Source: Chloroflexota bacterium (lineage in GTDB: Bacteria; Chloroflexota; UBA11872; VXOZ01). Taken from it: a stretch of 64,000 nt of DNA. Location: NCBI GenBank assembly GCA_012270555.1, contig JAAXIC010000006.1, positions 1-64,000 of the forward strand. Direction: 5' to 3'. The notes beneath the pieces were generated by a model. That model was not told the origin of the DNA and made no database searches. It saw only the letters and a list, made by a program, of their open reading frames with translations. Both the position numbers and the translations under genes were made by a program. Positions 8,307 to 16,927 of this stretch are shown here, one piece after another; positions within the stretch are counted from its first letter, which is position 1, and every line of letters begins with the position of its first letter.

Positions 8307-8777
8307 CTAGCGCGCTACCGGCTGCGCCGTGGTCTCAGCAGAGTCAATCATCTTGTGCAGACGCGCTTCCTCGCGCTTCTTCTGGGCCCAGCGCTTGGTA
8401 GTGATGAGGCGCTTGCGGCGGTATTCGGCGTCGGTGTGGTACTTGTTGCGCACGTAGCACTTCCGGCAGCGGAGCGCGCGCTGGACGACGGTGCCGCAAT
8501 CGATGCAGAACTTCGGTTCCTTGGGCTTCTTGGGCTGCTTGCTCAAGCGGATACGGCGCAACTCGGCCACACGCTCCTTATTCTCCCGCGCCCACCGGCG
8601 ATTCTTTTCCAGAATCTTCTCTTTGTTGCGCTGGTAGTAACGCTTGAAATAGGTAGAGAGCCGCTCCGCGCGGCCGCAGCGCGCGCACAGGCCGGCACGC
8701 TTGGATTTCCCGTCACGCTGACCGGTAATGTCGGTCTCACAGCGCGCGCAGGTAAGAACTTGTACTGTTGCCTCCAT
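8307..8777 (-). CDS. Small basic protein with two zinc-ribbon knuckle pairs
   Basis: A 156-residue, lysine- and arginine-rich protein of unknown function. An N-terminal CARCETDI...GLCARCGR pair and a central CIDCGTV...LRCRKCYVRNKYH pair could each bind zinc. Between them lies YYQRNKEKILEKNRRWARENKE, a charged helix like that in small phage-type zinc-finger and HNH-associated proteins. No HNH catalytic residues are evident. GGAGG six bases before the ATG supports the start. DNA or RNA binding is the likely role, by inference. Confidence 0.65.
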   Translation of the reverse strand: MEATVQVLTCARCETDITGQRDGKSKRAGLCARCGRAERLSTYFKRYYQRNKEKILEKNRRWARENKERVAELRRIRLSKQPKKPKEPKFCIDCGTVVQRALRCRKCYVRNKYHTDAEYRRKRLITTKRWAQKKREEARLHKMIDSAETTAQPVAR

Positions 8778-9419
8778 CTGGAACCTCCGGCGTAAACTGA
8801 ACGAATGTACCCGAAACTAGCCACGTGCTGCACACAGACATGGTGCGCAATTGCGCCAGCAATACTGGTAAGCTTTCCTTGCCCTGAACTCCCATGCATA
8901 CTTTGTGTGCGATTTCACATGCATAATCAAGCATATCTAATAGTAGCGTCTGCTGTCAAGCTCCAGGAAAGACGATTGATGCGCGCCATTACAGGGAAAA
9001 GTGCCTCTTCGCCCTGATTCCCTGCGCAAAATTTCCTAAGAGATTGATAAGAAATTCGGCCTTGCCCACACCGTGACGTGTTGCGCACGTACGCTATGTA
9101 GAGCAACAATGGAACGCACTCGCGATTCTTTGCATACTACAAAATGCAGGAACCTGACAGGGTATTTGGCGCTGCCCAAAGTCGGCGCTAGAGCAAAGAA
9201 AACGCTCTTCCAGCCTGGTTCTGGCGTTCCGGTGTGCTACCTTATTGACATATTCTGTGCTAATTGCTTTTGTGTTACAGTTATCACAAGCTCCGCTGTC
9301 CAGCTCTTGAGAGTTGAGGATTCACAAGGTATTCACGCCCGCCAGCGCCTGTGCGCCTGAGGGATTTGGAGACAGTGAAGGAAGTTTTCTCAATACAAGC
9401 CGCCATAGGGGCGTAGTGG
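8778..9419. other. Gene-poor region of 640 bp
   Basis: I find no open frame with a credible start, composition and ribosome-binding site. A TTGACA at 9245-9250 has no good -10 at standard spacing. The sequence is more A+T-rich than its neighbours around 8900-9300 and could hold leader or regulatory sequence for the gene at 9420. Confidence 0.4.
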
Positions 9420-10355
9420 ATGACTCGCTCATCGGCGCCGGAGTCTCCGGCTTGGCACGCGCATCCACCTTCCGGGTGGAGTTTTCCGGCGTTCGCGCTG
9501 GGTGCGCTCTGGTATTTTCAGCAAGGCCTAACCGCCAAGGGGCGCATCCTGTTGGTGCCCCAAGGCGCCGTGATCATCCTCGCGCTCATCAACGCGGTGT
9601 TCATCTTTCAGCAAGACCCTTTGGAGACGGCAGCGCTGCGTGCCGGTGTCGCGGCACTCGTGCTCTGGTCGCTGGTCAGTTCGTATTGCGCCGCGTCGTT
9701 TCGCGGTGATGCCTACCGCCGCTGGTGCGAAGCGAACGGCCAGACGCCGCTCGTACCGACGCGGTGGCAATGGGGGGCCTTTCTGCTTACCGGCGGCTGG
9801 TACGTGGCGCACGGCATGCGCGTGAAAGGGCTATGGCTCTGGCTGGCCTTCTTTACGTCGGTGGGCAGCATCGTCGGCATCCCGCTGGCGTTCGCGCTCA
9901 TGTGCTACTGCGGCGCGAATTTCCGGGCGGAGCGATTCCTGGAGAAGCCGCCAGCGAGTATCGGACCCACACCGCAAGAGCGCTGGATGCACCAGGACGT
10001 GCTGAAGGCACTGACAGCGGTTGCGCAAACTCCCCAGGTGTCGCTGCGCGCCTCGCTGATTGAGTCCGCCGTGCGCGGGCTGCGCCGCCAGGGGTACACC
10101 GTGGGCCTGAGTGACGACCAGGATGCAAGTGCCGCCGCCCTTACGCTGGAGCGCGGCTCGCGTTTTCTGGCGGTGCGCGTTGTCCCGGCGGCGCCGGTAC
10201 CGGCAGAGGAGGTCGAGAAGCTGATCGCGGTCTTGGAGGATGATGACTACAAGGTGGGCGTGCTCGTAGTAAACGGACTGCTCACCGACGAGGCCCAGGC
10301 TATGGCAACGCGAGCACACCTGCGGGTCCTGAATGTGCAAGATGCGGAATCGTAG
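9420..10355 (+). CDS. Membrane protein with C-terminal Mrr-like (nuclease-fold) domain
   Basis: A 311-residue protein of two parts. Residues ~20-175 carry about five hydrophobic segments, including GRILLVPQGAVIILALINAVFIF and a WLWLAFFTSVGSIVGIPLAFALMCY stretch, with WYFQQGLTAKG and WYVAHGMRVKG resembling DUF2628-type membrane modules. Residues ~215-305 (LRRQGYTVGLSDDQDASAAALTLERG...RFLAVRV...YKVGVLVVNGLLTDEAQAMA) follow the strand-helix pattern of Mrr/restriction-endonuclease-like domains. The usual catalytic D...QxK is not intact (AVRV in place of VQCK), so nuclease activity is doubtful. AGGGG lies nine bases before the ATG. The Mrr assignment is inference from pattern. Confidence 0.6.
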   Translation: MTRSSAPESPAWHAHPPSGWSFPAFALGALWYFQQGLTAKGRILLVPQGAVIILALINAVFIFQQDPLETAALRAGVAALVLWSLVSSYCAASFRGDAYRRWCEANGQTPLVPTRWQWGAFLLTGGWYVAHGMRVKGLWLWLAFFTSVGSIVGIPLAFALMCYCGANFRAERFLEKPPASIGPTPQERWMHQDVLKALTAVAQTPQVSLRASLIESAVRGLRRQGYTVGLSDDQDASAAALTLERGSRFLAVRVVPAAPVPAEEVEKLIAVLEDDDYKVGVLVVNGLLTDEAQAMATRAHLRVLNVQDAES

Positions 10356-10634
10356 CAGCGCGAACCGCTGGCGCAAGACGGGCTTTGCGGTCCTCAGCCG
10401 CGGAGTTCCCTTGTGCTTGCCGCATCATGCCTTCTCCTCCCGCAAAATTCTACGTCTTGCCGGTCTGGCGCGACAGCTATCCCCACGCACACCGGCCTCT
10501 GCCCCGTTGTCTCCCTCTGCTATACTAGCGATGATGCCCCTTGTGGTTCCTGTCTTACACATTCGGACAAGTGGTCCGAGAGAGTGTTCGGGAGCAGGGG
10601 AACTTAGCAGGTGTGGCAAAAGAGGGGATACACA

Positions 10635-11303
10635 ATGGAACTGGGACGCTTCCTTTCAGGCTTTATCAGACAGAGCGGAGACGACGCGGCGATGCCGGAG
10701 AGCGTGCATGAGGAGGCCGCCGACGCGCTGGACGCCCGGCCCACGGACCGCTCGCGCGTGCCGCCGGGCCAGTGGGTCACGCGCGGCTGGCCTGTGCTCA
10801 CCTACGGTTCCACCCCGCGCTTTGATCCCGCCCGCTGGGACCTCCGCATCGTCGGGCTGGTGGATAACCCACTCACGTGGGACTACGAGACCTTCATGAA
10901 TCTGCCCACCAAGAAGGTGCTCTGCGACATTCACTGCGTCACCACGTGGAGCCTGCTCGATAGCGTGTTCGAGGGCGTCCCGGCCGAGTATGTCGCGGAG
11001 CAAGCTGGGATCAAACCGGAGGCGACCCACGTCATCGCCCACGCCGAGCAGGGCTATACCGCCAACCTGCCGCTGGCGGACTTCCTGCGCGACGACGTGC
11101 TGTTGGCGTACAAGCACAACGGCGAAAACCTCACCCTCGACCACGGCTGGCCGCTGCGCCTCATGGTGCCCCATCTCTATTTCTGGAAGAGCGCCAAGTG
11201 GCTGCGGGGCCTGGAATTCGTCAATGCCGACGAACCCGGTTTCTGGGAGGTGCGCGGCTACCACATGCACGGTGATCCCTGGACTGAAGAACGATACGGG
11301 TAA
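10635..11303 (+). CDS. Sulfite oxidase-like molybdopterin oxidoreductase, cytoplasmic
   Basis: A 222-residue protein of the molybdopterin-binding sulfite oxidase family. Family members bind the Mo cofactor through a conserved cysteine, here probably Cys101 in CDIHCVTTWS. Other landmarks are WDLRIVGLVDNPLTW, GYTANLPLADFL, GWPLRLMVPHLYFWKSAKWLRGLEF and a final RGYHMHGDPW. It lacks the Tat signal of MsrP-type enzymes and the haem and dimerisation domains of true sulfite oxidases. It therefore belongs with the short stand-alone subgroup of unknown substrate. The ATG at 10635 follows AGAGGGG; an in-frame GTG at 10611 is less likely. Confidence 0.85.
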   Translation: MELGRFLSGFIRQSGDDAAMPESVHEEAADALDARPTDRSRVPPGQWVTRGWPVLTYGSTPRFDPARWDLRIVGLVDNPLTWDYETFMNLPTKKVLCDIHCVTTWSLLDSVFEGVPAEYVAEQAGIKPEATHVIAHAEQGYTANLPLADFLRDDVLLAYKHNGENLTLDHGWPLRLMVPHLYFWKSAKWLRGLEFVNADEPGFWEVRGYHMHGDPWTEERYG

Positions 11304-11449
11304 CAAACGGTCACGGCAATTCAGTCCATCATTGCCAAACGCTCAAGCCTCTTGGCGGCTGTGCTCCGGTAGCGCAGGTTTGTAACCTGCGCCCGAATGC
11401 CCTAGATGAATGGCGAGGGCAATGTGTCCTCTGACGATATTGGACACGT

Positions 11450-11477
11450 GTAGGGGCACGATATATCGTGCCCCTAC
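11450..11477. repeat. 28-bp palindrome, family A, copy 1
   Basis: A perfect palindrome whose left half is GTAGGGGCACGATA. Nearby, 11374-11394 is another hairpin (GCGCAGGTT-TGT-AACCTGCGC), possibly a separate repeat or the terminator of the preceding gene. Confidence 0.9.
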
Positions 11478-11521
11478 GCGCGTCGCATGGAATTGGAAGA
11501 GAAGTCCATAAAGGAATTGTT

Positions 11522-12355
11522 ATGACGAACACAAGCTGCTCGACGGCACTCTTCAGAGACCGCGACCTGCCCGCGGCCTTGGACGGCATTGCCGCGGTCG
11601 GGTTTCCCCAGGTGGAACTCAACGTGCGGGAGCCCCACGTCTATGGGTCGGATGCTGCCGAAGAACGCCGCCTCAAAGCGCTCTTTGCCGGGCATTCCGT
11701 GCGGGCGCGGACGATGCACGCGCCGGCGGGCCGCAACATCCTGGCCGTGTTGGACGAGGAATGGCTAAGTGAGAGCGTCGGCGCCTTGAGCGGCTACCTG
11801 CGGCTGGCGGGCAGTCTCGGCCTCACGGAGATGGTCATTCATCCCATTCCGAATCCCAGCTTCTTGCCCGATCCCGACGACCCGACACTCGGTCAGCAGG
11901 AGCGTGATGGCATTCGTCGCACGCTGGACGCGCTGATGCCCACCATCGAACAAGTGGGTGTGCGCGTGACCTTGGAGAACCTGCCCTATCCTGACATGCC
12001 GCTCAACAATATGGCAGAACTGCGCGAGGTTGTGGCACCCTACCCCAGCGAGCGCGTGGGTCTCATCATCGACCTGGGGCACGCCGGCAAGGTCAAGCGT
12101 GATCCGGCGGACGAAATCCGCATCGCCGGCGACCGCCTTTGCGGAACGCATATCCACGATCTCGACGCGCCCAACGGCGACGTGGACCACCACTCACCCG
12201 CGTTAAACTCCTACGATTGGGTCGCGATCCGCCAAGCCTTCGCAGACATCGGCTACCAGGGACCCTGGACGATGGAGGTCTCCCAGACGAGCCGCGGCGA
12301 GAGCCTGGAGGAGTTGGTCGCCGAAATCAGCGTTTGGCTGGCTGGTTGGGTCTAG
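11522..12355 (+). CDS. Sugar phosphate isomerase/epimerase, TIM barrel
   Basis: A 277-residue xylose isomerase-like protein, not closely similar to the one at 1844. Barrel strands include GFPQVELNVREPH, MVIHPIPNP, VTLENLPYPDMP (catalytic Glu), VGLIIDLGHAG (Asp), LCGTHIHDLD (His) and GPWTMEVS (Glu), the usual metal-ligand positions. AAGGA precedes the ATG at 11522; a longer frame starting at 11468 would lie inside the palindromic repeat. It is probably transcribed alone. The substrate is unknown. Confidence 0.85.
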   Translation: MTNTSCSTALFRDRDLPAALDGIAAVGFPQVELNVREPHVYGSDAAEERRLKALFAGHSVRARTMHAPAGRNILAVLDEEWLSESVGALSGYLRLAGSLGLTEMVIHPIPNPSFLPDPDDPTLGQQERDGIRRTLDALMPTIEQVGVRVTLENLPYPDMPLNNMAELREVVAPYPSERVGLIIDLGHAGKVKRDPADEIRIAGDRLCGTHIHDLDAPNGDVDHHSPALNSYDWVAIRQAFADIGYQGPWTMEVSQTSRGESLEELVAEISVWLAGWV

Positions 12356-12397
12356 CAACCTGGGTGGGAATGCGGCGCACTGCTACCCCGCCCCCAC

Positions 12398-12425
12398 TGG
12401 ACTCCGGCTTTCGCCGGAGTGACGG
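12398..12425. repeat. Hairpin repeat, family D, copy 1
   Basis: TGGACTCCGGC and GCCGGAGTGA arms flank a TTTC loop. Related copies with varied inner stems lie at 30394-30420, 34806-34834 and 46019-46045. It lies between convergent genes. Confidence 0.7.
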
Positions 12426-12485
12426 AATACAAGCCAACCGTGCCCTCACCACACGCGCGCAATTTAGCGCAACCCAGAACAGCCG

Positions 12486-13208
12486 TTAACGCCGCTGCCA
12501 CATGGCTTCCAGCCGGTCTTGCGGTGTGAAACCCAGCAGGCGCTTGTTCTTCTCGTTGGAGAACCGCTGGTGGGGCAGGTCGGCGTGAATGTTGAAGACT
12601 TCGCAGCGGGAGGGCAGCGTCGCCAGGTCTACCTCCAGACCCAGCCGTATGGCTTCAGCCGCATCGCGCCAGGAGATGGCAAACGGGTGGTCTCCGCGCA
12701 GTGTCGGATTGTTGTGATCGCGGAATTCGTAGAAGAGATAGGTGAGTACGTGCACGTCGTGGTTTTCCGTAAACACCTTGCAGATCTCCTGCCCTACCCC
12801 TTTGCTGAGCGCGTAGGGGTTGGTGCTGGGATGCGGCGGCACGTCGGGATTGATCTCGTAGTCAAACGTCGTGTAGGTATTGCCTTGGATGGTGAAGTGC
12901 GGGCCGGTATTGATGACGCGCGAAATGCCATGCGAGACGGCTGCCCGCATCATGTTGTAGCAGCCTCGTGAATTCACGTCGAAGGCCGCCCGACGGCGGC
13001 CTTCACGTTCCACCGAGCAGTTCACGATGGCGTCCATGCCCTCCGCCGCGCCGTGCACCTCAGCGGGTGAGGCGATATCCACTTGCTGGAACTCATGCTG
13101 CGTTTCAACCGGCACGATATCGGTTACGCGTAAGGTATGTTCGCCTTCCAGCGCGCGTATCACGTGGGGCCCCAATCGGGCGGCACCACCGACAATCAAG
13201 ACCTTCAT
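12486..13208 (-). CDS. NAD-dependent epimerase/dehydratase (extended SDR)
   Basis: A 240-residue Rossmann-fold protein. The N-terminal VLIVGGAARLGPHV is a dinucleotide-binding GxxGxxG variant, and the active-site tyrosine-lysine pair is present in NPYALSKGVG. The C-terminal substrate domain is short. Its start overlaps the stop of the upstream SDR by four bases, and that gene in turn overlaps polA, so all three form one transcript. The nucleotide-sugar or other substrate is unknown. A link to DNA replication is not implied. Confidence 0.8.
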   Translation of the reverse strand: MKVLIVGGAARLGPHVIRALEGEHTLRVTDIVPVETQHEFQQVDIASPAEVHGAAEGMDAIVNCSVEREGRRRAAFDVNSRGCYNMMRAAVSHGISRVINTGPHFTIQGNTYTTFDYEINPDVPPHPSTNPYALSKGVGQEICKVFTENHDVHVLTYLFYEFRDHNNPTLRGDHPFAISWRDAAEAIRLGLEVDLATLPSRCEVFNIHADLPHQRFSNEKNKRLLGFTPQDRLEAMWQRR

Positions 13209-13921
13209 GCGTCACCGCCGGGATTGGTGCTGAGCGGCGAAAACTCTAGCCCCTGCCGGGCTTTTTCAGTCGTAAATCGCGCCCCTGGAAACTCGGACTG
13301 AATGTGATAAATCCCCCAGGGTTCCGGCGGCGCTGCCAAAGCACATTGAAAAGCCCGCCCGGCGTCCGCATACGAAAGCCACGTCTGATCGGGCGGTTGT
13401 GCGGCGCCATTGGTGCTCGCGCCAAGAGTGCCCAAGCGCAGGCACGTAACGGCCAGGCGGCCTTCCCGCGCGAACTCGCGGCACACAAACTCGCCCAAGT
13501 GGTGCGCCAGAACCTGCGACTCCGTGGAGGGCTGAGGCCGCCATCTTTCGTTGATTGCCCAATCGTCATGGCAATTGGCAAAGACGCTGAGGCTGCCAGC
13601 GAAAATGCAACGCGAGACCCCGGCCTCACTGGCGGCATGGAGCAAGTTATACGTGCAACGGGTGTGAAAGTCGAGCTGGCGGTTTGCTGACTCTTCCGAG
13701 CTATCTATCTGCGCCGGCGGCAGCGCGGCCAAATGAATGAGCGCATCTACGCCGGCCACGAGCCGGTCGGTGGCCGCATCATGGCCGAGATCGCAGCGCA
13801 CGAACGGCCACGTCGTCTGCACGTCGATAACATCTGTCAGGCGCACGTCATGGTCATCGGCAAACGCCCGCGCCAACTCTTGCGCCAAAGGCGTAGCGCC
13901 TGACGTGATCAGCAGGTTCAC
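13205..13921 (-). CDS. Degenerate SDR-family protein (NAD-dependent epimerase-like)
   Basis: A 238-residue relative of extended SDR proteins: the DALIHLAALPPAQ and CIFAGSLSVFANC segments match strands four and five of the fold. The nucleotide-binding loop is altered (TSGATPLAQEL), and the YxxxK active-site pair is replaced around SQVLAHHLGEF. It may therefore bind a ligand without classical oxidoreductase chemistry, or pair with the intact SDR encoded immediately downstream. Start and stop each overlap a neighbour by four bases. Confidence 0.7.
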   Translation of the reverse strand: MNLLITSGATPLAQELARAFADDHDVRLTDVIDVQTTWPFVRCDLGHDAATDRLVAGVDALIHLAALPPAQIDSSEESANRQLDFHTRCTYNLLHAASEAGVSRCIFAGSLSVFANCHDDWAINERWRPQPSTESQVLAHHLGEFVCREFAREGRLAVTCLRLGTLGASTNGAAQPPDQTWLSYADAGRAFQCALAAPPEPWGIYHIQSEFPGARFTTEKARQGLEFSPLSTNPGGDA

Positions 13922-16632
13922 GCCAGCGGCTCCATGTCGTCCCAGCTCTTGCCCACCTTGGCATCCACCTTCACCGGCACGTCCAGCGACACGGCGTTTT
14001 CCATGAGCGGGATCACGAGATCGGTGGTCGCGTCAATGACGGCTTCATCGCACTCGAAGACCAGTTCATCGTGCACCTGCAGCAGCATATGTACGGGGAG
14101 GCCGGTGGCGGCCAGTTGATCGGCCACGTGGAGCATCGCCACCTTGATGATGTCCGCCGACGTGCCCTGCACGGGCATATTGATTGCCATGCGCTCGGCG
14201 GCCTGCCGCACGTTGAAGTTGGAGGACTGGAGTTCCCGCAGGTAGCGGCGGCGGCCCAGCAGCGTTTCCACGTAGCCGTGCTCGTGGGCGAATTGCTTGG
14301 TTCGCTCCGTGTACTCCCGCACTCCCACATGGGTCTTGAAGTAGCTGTCTATGAGTGCCGCGGCTTCCTGGAAACCGAGGTCGGTGCGTTGCTCCAGGCC
14401 GTGGGCGGTCACGCCGTAGATGATGCCGAAGTTCACGGTCTTGGCCGTGCGCCGCATGTCTTCCGTTACACTGCCCATCCCCACGTCGAACAACTGGGCG
14501 GCGGTAAAGGTGTGGATGTCCTCCCCGTTGCGGAAGGCCTTGCAGAGTTCTTCGTCCTGGCTGAGGTGCGCCAGCACGCGCAGGTCGATCTGCGAGTAGT
14601 CGGCGGCGAGCAGGACTTGGCCGGAACCACCGGCAACGAACGCCTTGCGTATCTTCCGTCCCTCCGCGGTGCGAATGGGAATGTTCTGCAAGTTGGGATC
14701 GTTTGACGAAAGCCGCCCGGTGGCAGAGCCGGTCTGTTCGAATGACGTATGGATGCGCTGTGTCTGCGGATTCACCTTGGTCGGCAGCGCGTCGAGATAC
14801 GTGGACTTGAGCTTCGTAAGCTGGCGGTAGTTCAGGACGAGATCGACAACTTCATGCGCACCCCGCAGCGGTTCCAATACCGAGGAATCTGTAGAGAAAC
14901 CCGTCTTGGTCTTCTTGGTCAAGGGAATGTCAAGCTCATGGACGAGGATGTCGCCAAGTTGTTTGGGAGAATTGATCTTGAATTCATGCCCGACAGCCTT
15001 GTAGATTTCGCTCTCTATAGCCGCTATGCGCCCTGCCATGTCCGCCGTGAGTTGCTGCAGCAATTCCACGTCCACCGCGATGCCCGCGAACTCCATGTGC
15101 GCAATGACTGTCGCCAGCGGCAGTTCCAGTTCATCATGGAGCGTGCGCACGTTGCGCTCGTCCAGATACTCTTCCAGCGCGGCGCGCAACGCCAGCAACA
15201 TCTCCGCCTCGTGAGCGGCTGCCTGCGCCAGCGTTGCGGCATCGGCAGCGGCCAGGGACTTCTTGCGGTCACGGAGATCGTCCACGCCCTCCAGCGTCGC
15301 TCCCAGGACGTCGAAGACGGCTTGCTTTAGCGTGGAAGAGCGGGCGCCGATGACGTTAGCAAAGTAGCCAGCCAGGTGGCAGTCGAATACCACGCCTCCC
15401 ATGCCGACACCGTGGGTGAGCAGCGCCAAGTAGAGCGCTTTGGCGTCGAATACGATCTTGGGTATCTGCTGGTCGCTCAGCACCGGAGCAATGGCTGCCA
15501 GCGCCTCTGACTCCGCTAATTCAACATAGGCCGCTTCGTTCCCGCCCCACGCGAACGCCAATCCCAGGAGACGGGGCCAGGCGGGCGGATCGGGATCAAG
15601 CACGGGTAGGACGGCGACGTCACCCACGTCGCGCAGCGTTGCGCACAGATCCTCAATCGCGCCGACGTCGCTGAGCACCTGAGCTTGTGTATCGGTCTTG
15701 GCTTCGCCAAAGAGCGCGGCCTGTTCTGTGGCCGCGCCGGCCGGCTGCGGCAGGCGGTCGAGCAGTGAACGGAAGCTCAACTCGCGAAACAGCGCCAGCA
15801 CTTCATCTTGGTCGTAATCGCCCAGTTCACTTTCCGCAGTATCGAGCGTGATATCCATGTCCCGTACAATCGTCACCAAGCCACGGCTCTGGGCGAGTTG
15901 CTCTTGGTTCTCCGCCAGCGCTTTCTGCTGGCGGGTAGGCAACTCATGGATGTTTTCAAGAATGCCCTCGATATCGCTGTATTTCTGTAGCAGAGTCCCG
16001 GCGGTCTTCGCGCCGATGCCGCGCACGCCGGGCACGTTATCCGAGGTGTCTCCCACCAGCGCTTTGTAGTCGATGACCTGCTCTGGCGTAAGCCCCTGGA
16101 AGCGCTCCGCCACCTCCTCGGGTCCCACCTCTGCCAGTTCCCCGGAGCGCGGCCGGGGCACCAGCAGGTGCACCGTGTCATCCACAAGTTGGTAGGTGTC
16201 GGTATCGCCGGTGACGATGAAAGTAGGTATCTGCTGTTCCGCCGCCTGGCGGGAAAGGGTGCCGAGCACGTCGTCCGCCTCGTAGCCCTCTACCGCGAAA
16301 ATGGGGATGTTGAACGTCTCTACTACCTGGCGCACCCGGTCCATCTGTTGGAAGAGCAAGGGATCGCCCTCCGGCCGCGTCGCCTTGTACTCGGCGAACT
16401 GCTCGTGGCGAAAGGTGGGGCCGGGCAGATCGAAGGCGACGGCAACGTACTTCGGCTTCAACTTGTCGATGACGTAGAGGAGCGTGTTCGTGAAGCCAAA
16501 GACGGCGTTGGTCGGTTCGCCGGAAGCGCTGGTGAACTCCTTCGGCACCGCAAAGAACGCCCGATGGACGATGGAGTGTCCATCTATGAGGACAAGCGAA
16601 TCGGCGGGGGTTTTGGTGTTGGTGGGGCTCAT
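13918..16632 (-). CDS. polA: DNA polymerase I
   Basis: A 904-residue family A DNA polymerase for gap filling, Okazaki-fragment maturation and repair synthesis. Residues 1-~290 form the 5'-3' exonuclease/flap domain (GHSIVHRAFFA, VEGYEADDVLGT, GDTDTYQLV, GDTSDNVPGVRGIG). Residues ~320-500 correspond to the 3'-5' exonuclease fold but lack the DxE metal-binding motif, so proofreading is probably absent. The polymerase domain has motif A DYSQIDLR (678), motif B RRTAKTVNFGIIYG (727) and motif C QVHDELVFE (852). It is the first gene of a three-gene overlapping operon. Confidence 0.97.
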   Translation of the reverse strand: MSPTNTKTPADSLVLIDGHSIVHRAFFAVPKEFTSASGEPTNAVFGFTNTLLYVIDKLKPKYVAVAFDLPGPTFRHEQFAEYKATRPEGDPLLFQQMDRVRQVVETFNIPIFAVEGYEADDVLGTLSRQAAEQQIPTFIVTGDTDTYQLVDDTVHLLVPRPRSGELAEVGPEEVAERFQGLTPEQVIDYKALVGDTSDNVPGVRGIGAKTAGTLLQKYSDIEGILENIHELPTRQQKALAENQEQLAQSRGLVTIVRDMDITLDTAESELGDYDQDEVLALFRELSFRSLLDRLPQPAGAATEQAALFGEAKTDTQAQVLSDVGAIEDLCATLRDVGDVAVLPVLDPDPPAWPRLLGLAFAWGGNEAAYVELAESEALAAIAPVLSDQQIPKIVFDAKALYLALLTHGVGMGGVVFDCHLAGYFANVIGARSSTLKQAVFDVLGATLEGVDDLRDRKKSLAAADAATLAQAAAHEAEMLLALRAALEEYLDERNVRTLHDELELPLATVIAHMEFAGIAVDVELLQQLTADMAGRIAAIESEIYKAVGHEFKINSPKQLGDILVHELDIPLTKKTKTGFSTDSSVLEPLRGAHEVVDLVLNYRQLTKLKSTYLDALPTKVNPQTQRIHTSFEQTGSATGRLSSNDPNLQNIPIRTAEGRKIRKAFVAGGSGQVLLAADYSQIDLRVLAHLSQDEELCKAFRNGEDIHTFTAAQLFDVGMGSVTEDMRRTAKTVNFGIIYGVTAHGLEQRTDLGFQEAAALIDSYFKTHVGVREYTERTKQFAHEHGYVETLLGRRRYLRELQSSNFNVRQAAERMAINMPVQGTSADIIKVAMLHVADQLAATGLPVHMLLQVHDELVFECDEAVIDATTDLVIPLMENAVSLDVPVKVDAKVGKSWDDMEPLA

Positions 16633-16927
16633 CGGAGGCTCTCTTGTCGCCTGTTCAATTCTGCAAACGCGGGGTGGCTGTTGTTCTTAAGCATACGCCG
16701 CCGCGATGCCCTGAGCAAGACGGCGAAACTCTGGAAAGACTGGCGCAGACATGGCGAGCGGGTCGGATAAGGATTTCTGGTAAGGTATCGCATGTATGCA
16801 TGCGGGAGCCGCTGCCATGCAGCAAACCCTGTCGCAGCAGTCGGGGTTTAACGCTGCGGCGGCTGCGCGCATGCCGGCTCTGGCTCAAATCGAACTGTCC
16901 GCCGCAGTCCGCCACTGAGGAGGCTTC

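Noticed and set aside
9245-9275. TTGACA as promoter for the gene at 9420
   Set aside because: No acceptable -10 hexamer lies 16-19 bp downstream.
11368-11394. GCGCAGGTT hairpin as terminator of the sulfite-oxidase-like gene
   Set aside because: The stem is good, but no T-tract follows, and the sequence resembles a dispersed repeat, so it is mentioned only as a hairpin.
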